A stretch of 64,000 nt of DNA from Symbiodinium natans (taxonomy: Eukaryota > Sar > Dinophyceae > Suessiales > Symbiodiniaceae). Both the position numbers and the translations under genes were made by a program. The notes beneath the pieces were generated by a model. It was given only the letters and a program-made list of their open reading frames with translations. It did not search any database and was not told where the DNA came from. Positions 1 to 12,689 of this stretch are shown one piece after another. Location of the stretch: positions 397,634 through 461,633 of the forward strand of contig CAJNDS010000669.1 of NCBI GenBank assembly GCA_905221605.1, written 5' to 3'. The first letter of the stretch is position 1. Each line of letters starts with the position of its first letter.

Positions 1-3000
1 GAAAGTCCCCACGCCACACCCAAAAAGCCTCAAAGCCCTGAACCCTGGAAGCCACCATCGACAAGGTCCGCAATAGCAGCCCCAGGCCACCATCTTACGC
101 CCACTAACAGTGGACTCTTATCCTCACAGCCCTCGAAGCCACCCTTCAGTTCTATCGCTTTCCGGGCTGCGAGATGCTGACACGCAGTCATTGGCGAAAG
201 ACACGAAACCTGGGCGTGGGGCTGCGGCGAGTCCAAGGTTCAAACGGTTGTAAGAATCGGGGCTGCGGGACTGCGGGGCTGCAGGGCTGCGTCAGAGGGC
301 ACAACTAAAGTGTTAGACAGTGAGGTTGTCGACGCTCATTGAGGGGACAAGGCAACATCCACTCCAGCCGTTGTGCTTGGGGCCAGTTTGAGTCGGGGCT
401 TGACGGCACGGTTGCGCAATTACACGAGGGCTGTTGCAGCGTCTGCTGCGCATCTCTTACAACAGCAGAGAGGCACTTTCTAACCGGACTTGCGCGAAGG
501 TTGTAAACAAATGTACAGCAGTTCAGCTTTGGCACTGCTATCAGTGGTTCAAGACAGTTACACTCTGCAGGAAGGTAGGAAAGGTGAGAGGAGAAGTACA
601 GGTTGTGGAAGAGACGACAGACCGACTGACTGACTGACCGCTTGCCGGGCTCCAGCCGAGAACACGTGGACTGGAATGTCACCTAGAACCACAAAAAAAC
701 ACGAAAAACAACCCAAAAAAACACGAAAAACGAACCATCAGCCGTTTGGCACACCCCAAATGCCGGCAACTTCCCAGAACCTCTCTTGTCCCAACGCTCG
801 AAAGATTTTGATCACAAGAGGAAACCGACAAGAATAAGAAACCCGAGCAGTTGAGTCAAGTCACCGTGAAGCCAATGACACGTGTGTGCCTGAATCATTG
901 ATGTGTCACTTTATCCTGCTTCGTCATGCTCTTGAGCTCATGCTTGAGATTTTCGAGAACAAAGCATGATGTACTCTAGCGATGAACTGCTGAAACGGAG
1001 CGCCTACGTGCCGCCACAAGCGCACACGTATTGCGGCAATAAGACCCAGGTTGTCAGATTGAGAGCACAAAGCAGTTCTGCACCGAACGCTACGGGGGCC
1101 CCCTTTCGGTCGGTGCGTGGGATCGGCGCATCGGTTTATCGGAGCAGTGTCCGTGTATCGGTGCTTTGCATGGCTGTGTGGCAGCATTGCACCAGTGCAT
1201 GAGATCAGTGTATCGGCGCATGGGATCGGTGTATCGGTGTCTTTTCCGATCCAACTGGAGTACCCCTGACAAGCCTTTCTCAGCCGAAAGTGTGTTGTCT
1301 AGACAATACACACCGCACACAGCCCAAGCCCACAACGCAAGCCCGGGCCAAACCCTTAAAGGGGCAAGTGAAGCTAGCCAGGTCACGATTTCACAAAGGT
1401 CTGTCTACGATAAAACAAGCAAGACCGAACCCTCCTCGACCTGCGACTGAATCTACTACTGCTAAAGTTGCACCAGCTTGAATGACAACGGCCTAAAGTC
1501 TCCTACAATCGACCGGAGTATATCTTGCCAGTAGCACCATGTGGTGCAACAGCATTGTGTGCTGCCTTATAAACGTACGATGTCAAGCAGGAATACATGC
1601 TTGAGAAGGACCAGTAAAGCTTCAGCACCATCTGGCTGAATGATATGTCGCACTAAATTGCAAGTTCTGGGTGAAGTGCCTCCGATTGCCAGCTGGTGCT
1701 TGCCAGACCAGCCACGCAGCAGAATCTCCAATGGCCGAAGCCGTGAGTATGGGGAATTGGAAGGTGAATGATTTCAGGAAAAGGTGTGAGAAACTATGGC
1801 TTACCTGAACGCTTAACATGGCAAAGCTGTCTACTTGGGCTGCTAAGCTCATTCGATAGCGGCAACGACTAATGGCTAATGGTACATGCACATCTAGAAG
1901 TTGATATCTATAACGCTGAAGAGCCAGCAATGCTGCAGGGAGAGGGCCGAGCAGGTGACATAGTGGACTATATACACAGCTGAACATACCGAGAAGCGAC
2001 ATTTGGCAGCTCAGGGCAAGCGGGTAGTGGCGGTGCTTGGGATGTGGGGCAGGATCAACACCCGGGTCCCAGGCGCGGCTTCGACTTCTTGCAGAGCTCC
2101 TGCAAGGTCTCCTCGATCTGGATGGTGTCGGGGAGTTCTTGCAGGAGGTCTAGTGGGTCTGGTCTAGGGACTTCAGTGGTTTTTTTGAGTTTCAGGTGTT
2201 TGGGGCCTGGGGTCTACAAGGCTTCAACAGTTTTAGGCAGATGGGGCAACAAGATGTTCTGAGTTCGGCGGTCTTGGTACAAGAGGGTCCTCGTGGTTGC
2301 CGAAGCAAAGGACTCGCTCACCAAAGCGCTCAGCCATGGCCTTGAAAAAAGGCGAGACAGGGCCACTAAGAGATTTCGCACAGCTCTTCTTACTGGAGTT
2401 GAGACCACATTTGTGGGTACCTTCTTGGGGGTCCTGTTAAGGGCGATCCTGCTTTACTCAGCGGATATAAAGGGAACCCTATGTTTTGGAAGCCCACAGA
2501 AGTTCCACAATATCAATGCTCATTGTGACAGCGCACCTTCCTCAGTTTGAGATAGCGCGGAAGGAACTTGCAGTCATTGCCTCGGCAACTGGAGTGGCGA
2601 CTGCGAGGCCCGTGGCCATGGGCCTGTCTAGAAACCAAAAGTTCCTCTTGCACATCCGTGTTACAACTTGCCGTCTGACCGCTTACTGCCACTCTCGGGG
2701 CAGATGAATTTCTGCTATTATGCTATGCGCAGCTACCTTGTCAGACACCAACGCACACACGACCAAGCCTGTCTGGAGCTCTTAACGCGGCAACTGTTGC
2801 CATAGCCATCTAGCCATCGCAAGCGAACCTCAATCGCTGATCCCCGAAGCCACAGCCCCCGACACCCCGGTGGGAACATGCCAAGCAACCACCCCCCTTT
2901 GCTGCAACATGGTAATGTTAGCAGTAAGCCGGATCCTGAAAGGAACCCATGAGCGAGGGATGATGGGCAGGAACTCTGAAACTCAAGCCGAAAGTGGAGG

Positions 3001-3036
3001 CCGCAAAGCCCAGGCCCTCCGATCCGATGATGTCTA
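1..3036. other. gene-free flank, left end
   Basis: I see no supported gene here. Short open frames on both strands have no recognisable domain or consistent codon pattern. Around 1110-1250 the phrase GTGTATCGGTG and close variants recur several times. The stretch at 680-735 is rich in AAAAACACGAAAAA. Host exons too short to recognise by eye cannot be excluded. Confidence 0.5.
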
Positions 3037-3260
3037 ACTTACACCGATATACAGATAGATGGATAGACAGACATTGTATATATGTATATGGATATAAATA
3101 TACATATATATATATATAGTATAAGCATAAAAACTGGCTCTTGAATAAGATATATATAGAGAGAGAGATACACATTTATGTACATATATATATATATGTA
3201 TGGATATGTATATATATGTTCATACGCCATATACCAATATAGATATATACGTATATCTTC
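3037..3260. repeat. AT-rich TATA/GATA-type simple repeat
   Basis: About 220 bp of TATATA and GATA-like runs, with TACATATATA phrases on both strands. Open frames through it encode Tyr/Ile-rich peptides that are artefacts of the repeat. Confidence 0.8.
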
Positions 3261-5170
3261 ATTTCTCTATCAAACCTCAGACCAAGGCTGCGACAATACT
3301 CGACGTGGATGACCCGGCCTCCCGGCGGCGCCTGCGGGGCTGCAAAGGCACAGGTATCACTGCGATGACCGGGAATATGCCTGGGCATGCCCGGCGTACA
3401 ATCACAACAACAAACAACGTAGCAACAACACTAATTATTGCTGTTCTGACTATTGCATTCACTATGAAAAAGACAATGTTCATTCTCATAATCATAACCA
3501 TATCCCTGTAATAACGAAACACTACAAAGCACGAATAAGAGTTGCAGAAACTGATCCCGCTCAGGGAACCTCCGGCAGCCGGTCGTCATCTGCGGCACGG
3601 CGCTTTCCATGAAACGCCCCTTGGAATTGCAAAAGGAGGATGTGGGCTTTGGGGTTTTTTTGGGGGGGCCTATAAACTATAAACATCTTATAAAGAGGTA
3701 GAGAGGGCTTATGTGGCTAAAGGCTCTGAAAAACTGCAACGGAGGAGTTGTGCCCTTCCTGTGCTCGACTGCCTGTTCTCTGCATACCCTTGCGAGTTCG
3801 AGCATGTTCGGAGGCCTCCTGTTCGGGAGTCCGGGCTCCAGGCATCATGTTTCCTGAACCCCGAACCCTGGCCCTGGAACCTGAACCCTGAAATGCGGAG
3901 GCTCGTGGGCAGACCAGTGGCTCTGCGTCGACCATGCTGTGGCACCTATGAAAGGCGTGAAACAACGGGGGAGGTTGAGGAGGTCATGACAGGAGGCAGC
4001 ACAGACAAATCTCTGGGATACCTGATTCATGCTGCTAGCCCTATTTTGTGTGACCCTGACAAGAACATTCGACGTGCAGCTGCGCCCAAGACCCTTCGCG
4101 AGCAGCTACAGAGTGGCACTACAAGACAGCTCGAGGCCTGTAAAGCTCCAAGACAAGTCCTTCAAGGCCTGAGCATACTGAGCATAGTGGCATAGTGATC
4201 TGCGGGACAATGAGTTACGGCTTCGCATGGCCCATGATAGGATCGGGGGGACTCTAAGAATCTGAGTATGATGCGATGGCCTTGCAATATGCTTGGGTTG
4301 TAGTGCTGGAGGGGTCAGGGTTGAGGCTTGGCACGTTGACTCAGTCGCCTTCAGAACATGGGAAGATTTGTCACCATCACCCGAGATGCCCAAGAAGCCC
4401 TAAGATTCGCTGCTGCTGTGGCCTTTTTACTGTGTGCCCGAGCCCGGTACGACAGCTGCAACCAACAGCAAAAGCGTCCGGTGCTTCATGTGAACCTCAG
4501 AGCCGACAGTAACACTTGCTCCCGAGCTGTTCAGAGGTGGTTCGAAGGATCAAGACATGCTTGCGTTCTAAGAATGAGAACCATCAGCCAAGCGAAACCT
4601 CTCATTGTCATGGAAAACTGCTCACACCCCAACCCCTCTCACTTCAGAGCTGCTGCACAGAGGTATGCGCTGGAGACACACCCAAGGACGAATTGTTCTC
4701 ACAAAGGTCCCGAAGCTCACCGAGCTTGCAAACAAAAGCATACACCAACCTGTTTGCGAAGCTTTGCCGAAGCTGGAGAGCGAGAGCACTCATAACATCC
4801 CTGGGCTGATGCCCACATGACCTGCAAGGAAAGACCAATCGAGAGCGGAGATCCCCAATTTCAACCGGCGCCTAAGCAAGCAACACCCCTACACTCAACT
4901 GACTGGTTCTTAACGTTCAAAACCGCCGACACCAGGTCAGCACGCTCCTTCCCCTCTCCCATCGCCTTCGGGGCTGAACGCTGCTCCGCAGCGCGCCTTG
5001 AGGCCCCCCCTATACTCGGCCTTGAGCCAAAACCAGAAGAAGCTTTGAAAAGTTGAAGGGGTCTTAAGGAATTTCCGATGAGAGATCAGCTTAGAGTTTA
5101 GGGGTGCTTCGGGCCCCGGGTGTAATTGGTGAGAGGGTGAGAGGCAAACGCACTGAATCTGAAAGAATGA
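3261..5170. other. intergenic, no supported gene
   Basis: Nothing convincing is seen apart from short ORFs. At 5021-5032 the bases CTTGAGCCAAAA equal the reverse complement of the last 12 nt of the dinoflagellate spliced leader; see the findings. Confidence 0.45.
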
Positions 5171-5504
5171 AAGCAACGTGCGCCGTGTAAGTGTGCGCGT
5201 TCGCAACTGCGCGCGTGCGTGCGGGCGTGCGCGTGTGCGCGGAAGCACAGGTGTGCGCGACAACGCAGGTGCGCAGCACCCGTGTGCGCATGCGCACATG
5301 CACGTTCGCTCGAGCGTTGTCGTTCGCGAGTTCGCAAATGTACGTGTGGGTGCGTAGGTTGGCGGACAGTCAGCCGTGCGAGGGTGTGAGTGCATGTGGG
5401 GGTGCGGGCGCGGGGGCGGGCGCGGGGGCGGGCGCGGGCCCGGGAGCCGCGGGCGTGGCGCGTGCGCGAGCAGGGGCGCGCCTGCACGTGCGTGTGCGCG
5501 TTCA
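5171..5504. repeat. GTGCGC-rich low-complexity tract
   Basis: A G/C-rich tract of alternating GTGCGC and GCGTGC phrases, ending in GCGGGC runs at 5406-5444. It yields Arg/Ala/His-rich spurious frames on both strands. Confidence 0.75.
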
Positions 5505-5808
5505 TGAGTGAGTGACTGAGCGAGTAAGTGAGTGAGCGAGGTGAGTGAGGTGAGTGAGGTGAGTGAGGTGAGTCAGGTGAGTGAAATGAATGAAGTGAGT
5601 GAGTTGAGTGAGTTGAGTGACTTGAGTGGCTTGACTGACTTGAGTTGAGTGAGTTGAGTGAGTTGAGTGAGCTGAGTGAGTTGAGTGAGTGAGTGAGCGA
5701 GTGAGCGAGTGAGTGAGTGAGTGAATAATTGAGTGAGTGAGTGAGTGAGTGAGTGAGTGAGTACTTGAGTGAGTGAGTGAGTGAGCGAGCGAGTGAGTGA
5801 GTGAGTTA
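5505..5808. repeat. TGAG tetranucleotide microsatellite
   Basis: About 300 bp of GTGAGTGA-type repeats, interrupted by GAGT-TGAGT blocks. The open frames give Thr-His-Ser-Leu peptides, a repeat artefact. Confidence 0.9.
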
Positions 5809-7430
5809 GTCTCTGTGTGTTTGTGGGTGTGGGCAACGGAGTGCTGACTTCCGCATGTTGTCAATCTCCTACTCCTCGCTGCTTCTTTGGCCCTCTCGTT
5901 GGCTCATTGGCCCCTTCGCGTGGATTCGCGAGGTTTCTTTGTACAGGAGCATGACCAGCTTGCAGCCCGCTCACTCGGCCAGAACATAACATGCTTTGGT
6001 TGGTGCAAAACGCCTTGGATCAATCCGCCTCGGGCACGTTGTCAGACTCTTCACCGTGTTGCAGATCCGTGAAGTTGTACACCATCGGCTTTGTAGACCT
6101 GCTTTGTTGCTGACCCACACAAACAGTGCTGGACTTGAACAGTGCCCAGCACCATAATAACATAACATAGCTGCCACAACACCATGGCATGCTTGAAGGT
6201 ACCTCGCTGCAGCAAGCGCTCCGGAGTTCGTGCCTCGGCTGACGACTTCGGACTTCAAAATCCCTGGAAAACAAGCGGCGCACTCACAAATGGGTGCCAT
6301 GTCAAGGTCAAGCAAGCTGCGAAGAAGTTCACAACTAGACTTGCAAAGCAGAAAGTCCAAGGCCCACGCGAAAGCTGGCCACGCAAGTTTCCTGAGCGTA
6401 TGTGTGCTTTGCACAGCAAGTTGTATTTGCTGGTACTGTTTGCAGGTTTGTGGTTCGTGACCAGCGATTGGCAAGACATTTACAGCAAAAGAAGATTTGG
6501 TAGAAAAGTCGTTGCCGCTCAGAGCCTTTTGGCCCTCGCTCCCCCCTTGAGCCCTTGAGGCCGCTGCCCGTCGCCACTGCAGCTGGCGACGTTTTTGGCA
6601 ATTCAAAGCATCGGCCTCAGTGGCTCAGTGGTCAGGGCACGTCCCACCCAAACTCTGAGCCAAAACGGCCGTGTCCCGAAGTCCTACTCTGAGCCCTAGT
6701 AGAGTACTAGAGCAAAGCGACGGATGGTCCCAGCACACAATCTCAGATAACAGAAACACATACCAAAAAAGTCTGGGCTTGCTGCAAGGCCATCGTAAAG
6801 TCCCAAACATCGCTCCTACAGCTGGACTTCTCGTTGGAACTTGGCGCCAATTATGTCCGACTCACAGCATGCACTCAAGAGAAACATCCGTGCCCCACAA
6901 CATGCAATCAAGAGAAGAATCCGGTGAGGCTGGTTCTTTTTCTCTAGATTTGAATTTAGAATCCTGCCTTGACCACGTAGACACTGCAGAGGAAGCCTGG
7001 AAGGCGCGGGTGGCAACATGGCCCACAGAATCTCACAAAATTTCGAGAACTGGTTGCATTCGGACACCCCAGCACCAGCAGCACATGCTTTCCAAGTGCC
7101 CACAGCACCAAACAAGAAGAATTTCCCCCCACCCCGTATCTTCGCAGTCATGTCAGCCTACTGAGCCTTTCCAGCCCGATAAGCTTTGATCAGCTTCATG
7201 CTCGATGGTTTAGGAGGCATGTTGTGCTGAAGGAGTGCTTAGAGCTCAGTACGTGTTGCTAGACCCAGTGTGAAACAAGTAAGCCCAAAGCGCAGCCCTC
7301 CTGGTGTTTCGGTACCTTTCGCTGAGCAAACTCACTCCGGACCTCGCCGCAAAGAACGTCGGAGACCTCGCGCAGAGGCGACACCTGCAAGGTCCGCGCG
7401 ATTCTGCGCTTTTGCTGCTTCTCTTTGTGC
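5809..7430. other. intergenic, no supported gene
   Basis: Two overlapping open frames (5971-6606 minus and 6184-6558 plus) occupy the first half, but neither has a recognisable domain. At 6655-6669 a second partial spliced-leader-like match (TGAGCCAAAACGGC) occurs. Confidence 0.4.
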
Positions 7431-7553
7431 CCTCCCTCTCCCTCTCCCTCTCCCTCTCCCTCTCCCTCTCCCTCTCTCTCTCCCTCTCGCTCTCCCTCTC
7501 CCTCTCCCTCTCCCTCTCTCCCTCTCCCTCTCCCTCTCCCTCTCCTCTTTCTC
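7431..7553. repeat. CCCTCT polypyrimidine microsatellite
   Basis: Roughly twenty copies of CCCTCT with a few TCTCTC and GCTCTC interruptions. The strand asymmetry makes Arg/Glu- and Ser/Leu-rich pseudo-ORFs in every frame. Confidence 0.9.
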
Positions 7554-8925
7554 TTGTTTCGTTCTGACATCTGAATGCTCGGGGTTTTGTAGAATTGCCA
7601 TCCGTGCGCAGCGCACGGACATTTACACAAAGCCGCCGGCGTCTTGTCCGACGGCGTTGGTGAGTCGCACAGGTTTGTGGCACTCGGGGGGGGATCAGAA
7701 TGACTTTCCGAAGATTCTGCAACTGTAGCCGACAAGACTGCACACATGGCCGCCATGGCCTGTGCGGAAGAAGGAGGCCACCAGATCCATGGCTTCGCTC
7801 CGCCGGGGATGTTACGATCAAGGGAGGACTCAGGGGGACCTCAGGAGTGGTTTAACCGCTCTTGAGAGCTTCTCCGGGCCCATGGGTCTTTCAGAGCTTA
7901 CAACGGTGCTCACGGACTGGTACAGGATTCAAGAACTAGTCGGTAAGACTGCATGAGTGAACGCATGACCTCATAAATCCATCTCACCAGGCATCAAGGA
8001 GTTCAATGAATCTTGTGCAGGGGGCTCTCTGCTTCCTTGAGCCAATTGGTGAAAGACAAAGGTGATGAGGAAACTCGGGTCTTTTGGGAAGCATCTCAAT
8101 GCCCAAACATTGCCCCCCAAGACCCGAAGGATCCTTGCCAAGGTTCCAAGTAGGTTTCACTGCTGCAAAGGGAGGCGAAAACACAAGCCTTGGCATTACG
8201 AGTCCCTGTTTGGGGTCCTTGAATGTCCGCAAATTTGGGCAACTCTCAAAACCAGCCATCACTGACCCCCGCTCCAATTGCCTTGATTTAACCCTAACGA
8301 CGCTAAACCTAAACCTTTAACACTTCACCTCAAACCCTTTTGCAACCCTAAACCACAAGAGCCTTGAACCCTGAACCACACACCTGAGTCCTTGCCCGGC
8401 CTATGATGGTTAGGTTTTAGGCCTCTAGGGTGTAAGAGAGAGTCGTTGGTTCCGGACGCCTTTCGACAAAGTCTTCATCATCGTCTGTACGATTAAGGGC
8501 GCAGGTGCCCACCCATAGAGTCCCATGGGTGTTCATTGTTCAGGTCTCTGGGACTACGACAACAAGCGTGACGTCAGAAGAGATATGCATACACGAGGAA
8601 TCTGCAATCCCGATACCTACAGAAAGACAGCCTTGTGAGTGCTGGGCTTGAGGGTAAGAAGCCGTGGCAAAGTCTTTTGCAAAAGAGAGCATCCTTTTTT
8701 CTGTCTCTGGAGATCTCTTTGAGAATCCACAGGGCTTCTGTAATGCCAGGAGGCGGTGGACTAACTAAAGCGATGAGCCTCTTCGCTCCTTCGCCTTGGG
8801 CGACCAGAGCTCAGAGCTTGGAACGTGCTCTGAAGTCACTTCTCAAGGTAGCTTCAACGTCTGTGGCTGCTGAGAAAGGCTGCAGGGCATGATTCAGCAA
8901 CCTAAACTCAGGTCAGCAAATATGA
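7554..8925. other. intergenic, with a CCCTAAA-like patch
   Basis: No supported gene. Around 8285-8385 there are degenerate CCCTAA, AAACCT and AACCCT words resembling decayed plant/dinoflagellate-type telomere repeat. Confidence 0.4.
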
Positions 8926-9762
8926 TCAAGCGCAAATATTTGCGAGCTGGGTGTTGTACCTTGCCGTGCCAAAGACTGCAGCGTCGCAAAGCGCCACAGT
9001 TGCTCCTCCGCCAGGATTGTGGCAAGCGGCTGAGGTGAATGTACGGCCAATCTCGAAGCCGGTGTTGGGATAGGAGTCGGAAAAGCCGACACAGTCCCAA
9101 GAAATTGCAGCTTTTCCAGGACTTTCAAGAATGAATGATCTGAAACCGCTGCTGCCTTCCTGGCAACGATCCCAGCACTGATGACAATTCGGCGCCACGG
9201 AATTGGCAAGGTCCACTCGGAGATCGGGCGGGCCGCTGCAATCATTGTTGAGAAACATGGCGACCCAAACCGGAGTCAGGGTGGTCGTGGTGGTGGTCGT
9301 CGTGGTGGTGGTCGTGGTGGTGGTGGTGGTAGTCGTGGTGGTCGTGGTGGTCGTGGTGGTCGTGGTGGTGGTGGTGGTCGTGGTGGTCGTGGTGGTCGTG
9401 GTGGTCGTGGTGGTCGTGGTGGTCGTGGTGGTCGTGGTGGTCGTGGTGGTCGTGGTGGTCGTGGTGGTCGTGGTCGTGCTGGTGGTGGTCCGTCTGCGAC
9501 GGTGGTGGCGACGGCGGCGGTGGAGCCCACGCATTTGCTGGCGCCACCGCCAACGCTGCAGCCAACGTTCGCGACGCTCTTTCTGACGGTGGAGCCAGTG
9601 CTGCCATGGATCGCGATGCGGGGAGTGCTCGGAAGCGATTGTTTCCGATGCCTTCTTCTGCATTAGGATGGTTTCCTCACTCTCCATGGCACACCCCGAA
9701 GCATCACATGCCCAAGTCCAAGCCAGGGCACATAAGGCCACGAATGTGGCGAGACATTTCAT
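8926..9762 (-). CDS. secreted poly-threonine protein
   Basis: I do not recognise a named family. The frame encodes about 278 residues from the ATG at 9762; upstream codons are open but lack another ATG. The N-terminus is a clear signal peptide: Lys-Cys, then a hydrophobic core ending in TWACDASG. A Lys/Arg/Trp-rich linker follows. Next comes an almost pure Thr run of about 70 residues, encoded at 9277-9492 by a GGTCGT/GGT microsatellite. A C-terminal domain of about 115 residues contains at least six Cys (NDCSG, CHQCWDRC, SAACHN, ALCDAA). The layout suggests an extracellular protein with an O-glycosylated mucin-like stalk and a disulfide-bonded head, which is inference. Stop-free reading on both sides of the repeat supports a real gene. 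Introns upstream cannot be excluded. Confidence 0.7.
   Translation of the reverse strand: MKCLATFVALCALAWTWACDASGCAMESEETILMQKKASETIASEHSPHRDPWQHWLHRQKERRERWLQRWRWRQQMRGLHRRRRHHRRRRTTTSTTTTTTTTTTTTTTTTTTTTTTTTTTTTTTTTTTTTTTTTTTTTTTTTTTTTTTTTTTTTTTTTTTLTPVWVAMFLNNDCSGPPDLRVDLANSVAPNCHQCWDRCQEGSSGFRSFILESPGKAAISWDCVGFSDSYPNTGFEIGRTFTSAACHNPGGGATVALCDAAVFGTARYNTQLANICA
9277..9492. repeat. GGTCGT hexanucleotide repeat inside the poly-Thr gene
   Basis: Repeats of GGTCGT, GGTGGT and CGTGGT. The unit length is a multiple of three, so changes in copy number only alter the length of the Thr stalk of the minus-strand gene. Confidence 0.9.
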
Positions 9763-11155
9763 GGCGAACGCCGGATAAAACACAATGTCGGTTCGGTTGC
9801 GCTTCTAAAAAGTTCTCGAGCCGCGAAGCGATTCTCAAGTCTTCAAAAAACAAGCCCACAGCAACTTAACAAGAAACAGGTTCACTCCTCTTGGATTTGC
9901 TGAAATGTCGATTCATCTTATTCTTTCCAAAATTTTCCAAATCATCAAACCTTCAACCACTTAGACCATTCCGTTAAACCAACACAAGTCCAATCACCAG
10001 AGGAGCCTGCGACCGCATGGCCAAATACCACTTACAAGCGGGGGAGCCCACGACCATAACACTAAACACACCCTAGGCACAGGACCAACCGTATTGCCAT
10101 AGCCACGACACTCCAAACCCCACCTACGCACAACAACCCTGCGACCATGACACCAAACACCCCAGTAAGAAGAGGCCCCCCACGACCATCATGCCAGGGA
10201 CCGGGTGACCGCAGCACCAGACACCACCCAGAAGACCCCCACGACCGTAACACCAAACACCACCTAGGCAGAGTCAGGCAATCAAGCAGCCACTCAGCAA
10301 CCAATCATAAAACAGATTATTGGGATGCGCATGGACAATCATCGCTTGTGACACATGTCTGATGTTTCCTGCCTTAGTCTACATGCAGCAAGACCTACCA
10401 AGTAGCAGCAGCCGGTAGCAGCAAGTACCAAGTTGTAAGCCGTACAAAAGTAGTAAGCCCAACCCATATGGCTAGATCAGTCGTGCTCCCAACAACCGTC
10501 AGTTGGAGCAAACTCTAAGCTCAAGATCTTCAGACCCAGAAGCTGACGTCCTAGAACCTGGCCCTTGCTGGCTCCACCGTCAGAACTGCTGTACCACAAT
10601 CAATCCCAACAGCTGTGAGCGATGGCTTGCTTGGAGCATTCCCTGGTGTCCGTCGTGGTCACAAAGCTCGAACAAGAGCTCCAGCAGCGGGGCCCCAAGC
10701 GGATCGAGCCGAATTTTCCTTGCTTGCTTTGGGCATGTTGCTCATCATGTGTGAACCGCCGACACACAACCGGTGGGGGGGCGGGTTCTCGCCTGCTCCT
10801 GGCGCTCCGCCTCGCGCAGCTGCCGGCCGATGGTCTCCTTCCACTCCTCCGAGAAAAGAAGGGGGGGTGGTGCCAACAAAAAAGGGAGCCAAACTAGCAA
10901 CAAGAAACAAAAAAGAGAAGTGTTTTTGTGAAGTTTGCAAGTAAATTCAAAAGTAAGTAAGTGTGAATCTTCTGAGAGCTCTTTATTCTTTTTTCATTGA
11001 CTGCTCTTTTGTAGCCTCTCCTTGGAGAGCGGGGCCTGGCCCGCTTTGGTCCAGTTCTGGACATGGCCCAGCTTCTGGTCCAGGCACTCCAAGGACTGGT
11101 TCGCCCTCCGGAGCCTCAAAAACGCTCACTCAAAAGAGCTGCTCTCCTAATTATG
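9763..11155. other. intergenic with degenerate repeats
   Basis: At about 10045-10275 a degenerate tandem repeat based on CACGACC-TAACACCAAACACC recurs four or five times. Elsewhere I see only short ORFs without domains. Confidence 0.5.
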
Positions 11156-11158
11156 AAT

Positions 11159-11217
<59 letters not shown>

Positions 11218-11219
11218 CA
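11156..11219. repeat. GA dinucleotide microsatellite
   Basis: About 60 bp of GAGAGA with a few AAA interruptions. Confidence 0.9.
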
Positions 11220-11724
11220 TGGCATCCCACAGAGAGAAAGAGTATGATGAGTATGAAAGTGTGAGAAAGAGGGCACTTTCTCCAGGATAAGCCTATAGGC
11301 TCCTGGGGCCGACATGTGTTTTTTCCCTGTTGCCTTTTTTCTTTCTTTTTTTTTTTTTGGGGGGGGGCGGGGGGGATTTCGGCTCCAGAACAGGCTTTGC
11401 CGTCCGGGGTGAGCGAGAACCAATCGAAACTCGAGCTTTTTTGTCTGGCTCCGAGACTGGAGACAGGGTTTTTGGTTGTTGCGGCTTCGGGCTAGGAAAA
11501 CCACTCAAATCTCGAGGAGCTGTTGTTTTCCACCCGCAGAACCAACAATCCTAGGTTTTGGTTCGCTTTTTGCTGTGTTGGGTTCGGAAAACCCATCCAA
11601 ACTCGAATTGCTTTGGTTTCTCGACTGACATATCGACAAAAACAGTAAAGAACACATAAACACCAACAAAAGCAAAACATCCCGCAGGATTGGTTTGTTG
11701 GGCTTCGGGCCGTCTCGATAAGTA

Positions 11725-11945
11725 ATGGAAGGGTGACGGGTGGCCGTGCGAACCGGATCGCGCGACCCAGATCGCAGGGTGCGCGAAGTGGGACGCGCGT
11801 AACCGGATCGCAGTGGCACGAGGCGGATCGCGCGCGGTGCGAACAAGATCACGCATGGGGTCCGAGAACGGATCGCGGGCAGTGCGCGGAAAGGGTCGCG
11901 AGGTCTTCGAAGCGGATCGCCGGTCGAGGAACGGACCCTTAGATC
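11725..11945. repeat. GATCGC-based degenerate tandem repeat
   Basis: GGATCGC or AGATCGC words recur at roughly 25-35 bp spacing, with GCGCG spacers. No gene is seen in the surrounding 11220-12690 region. A T-run next to a G-run lies at about 11340-11376. Confidence 0.6.
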
Positions 11946-12689
11946 GTTGAGGGTCCGGGGTTTCAGGTTGAGAGGCTTCGCGAGGGATGACTCTGCCTTG
12001 TAAGTTCATGGAAACAAGGTTTCGGGTCTCACTAAAACTGACCATCTTCAGCGCAGCAGAAGGCAACAGCTTTCTTGCAAGTGCCGGTCGGGACACCGCG
12101 GGGGGGCACAGCGGACGCGCCGAGCGGCATTCTTAAAAGGAACACTGTACTCACGCTTCTTTTCTCATAGCCGAACTGGGGTATCGAGACCCGCATCCGG
12201 CCACGCATTGTGGGCAAGCATGGCATTCATGCTTCATTTCCCCAGTCTGCTTCAGCACTGCTACACTATCGATCTCAGCGGCTTCTTTAAACGAGGACAT
12301 ACTGGCGTACAGACGTCCAGCTTCCATCGGCTCAGCTCTTTCAAGGAACCTCGGCTCGGCGGGTCTTTTTCATTCACCCAAACGCGTTCACTGAGTCAGC
12401 GATTCTGCGGGCGCAACATACGGCCATTACGCGCGCCGGACATCATGCCCAACCCTGTCCCTAAACCGCTCTCTCATCAGCGGAGCTGCATATTACGGCT
12501 GGACAGGCGGTCAAGCCTACATGCCATGTACAAGGTTCACGAACTGCGCAGCCAGCAACTGGACAGGCTTAAAGAAGAGGAGACCCTAGCGCTGGCTCAC
12601 TGTGAAGGCAAGTATAGACTGTGCACTGCGCAAGTCTCTACCGTGGGCCGACCAACGGCACCTCGAGCCCCGGAGGTCCGTAGTGTAGC

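Noticed and set aside
6610-6700. tRNA-like start (TGGCTCAGTGGTCAGGGCAC)
   Set aside because: A-box-like only; no B box or cloverleaf found.
7246-7821. Arg/Glu-rich protein on the minus strand
   Set aside because: Most of it is the translated CCCTCT microsatellite.
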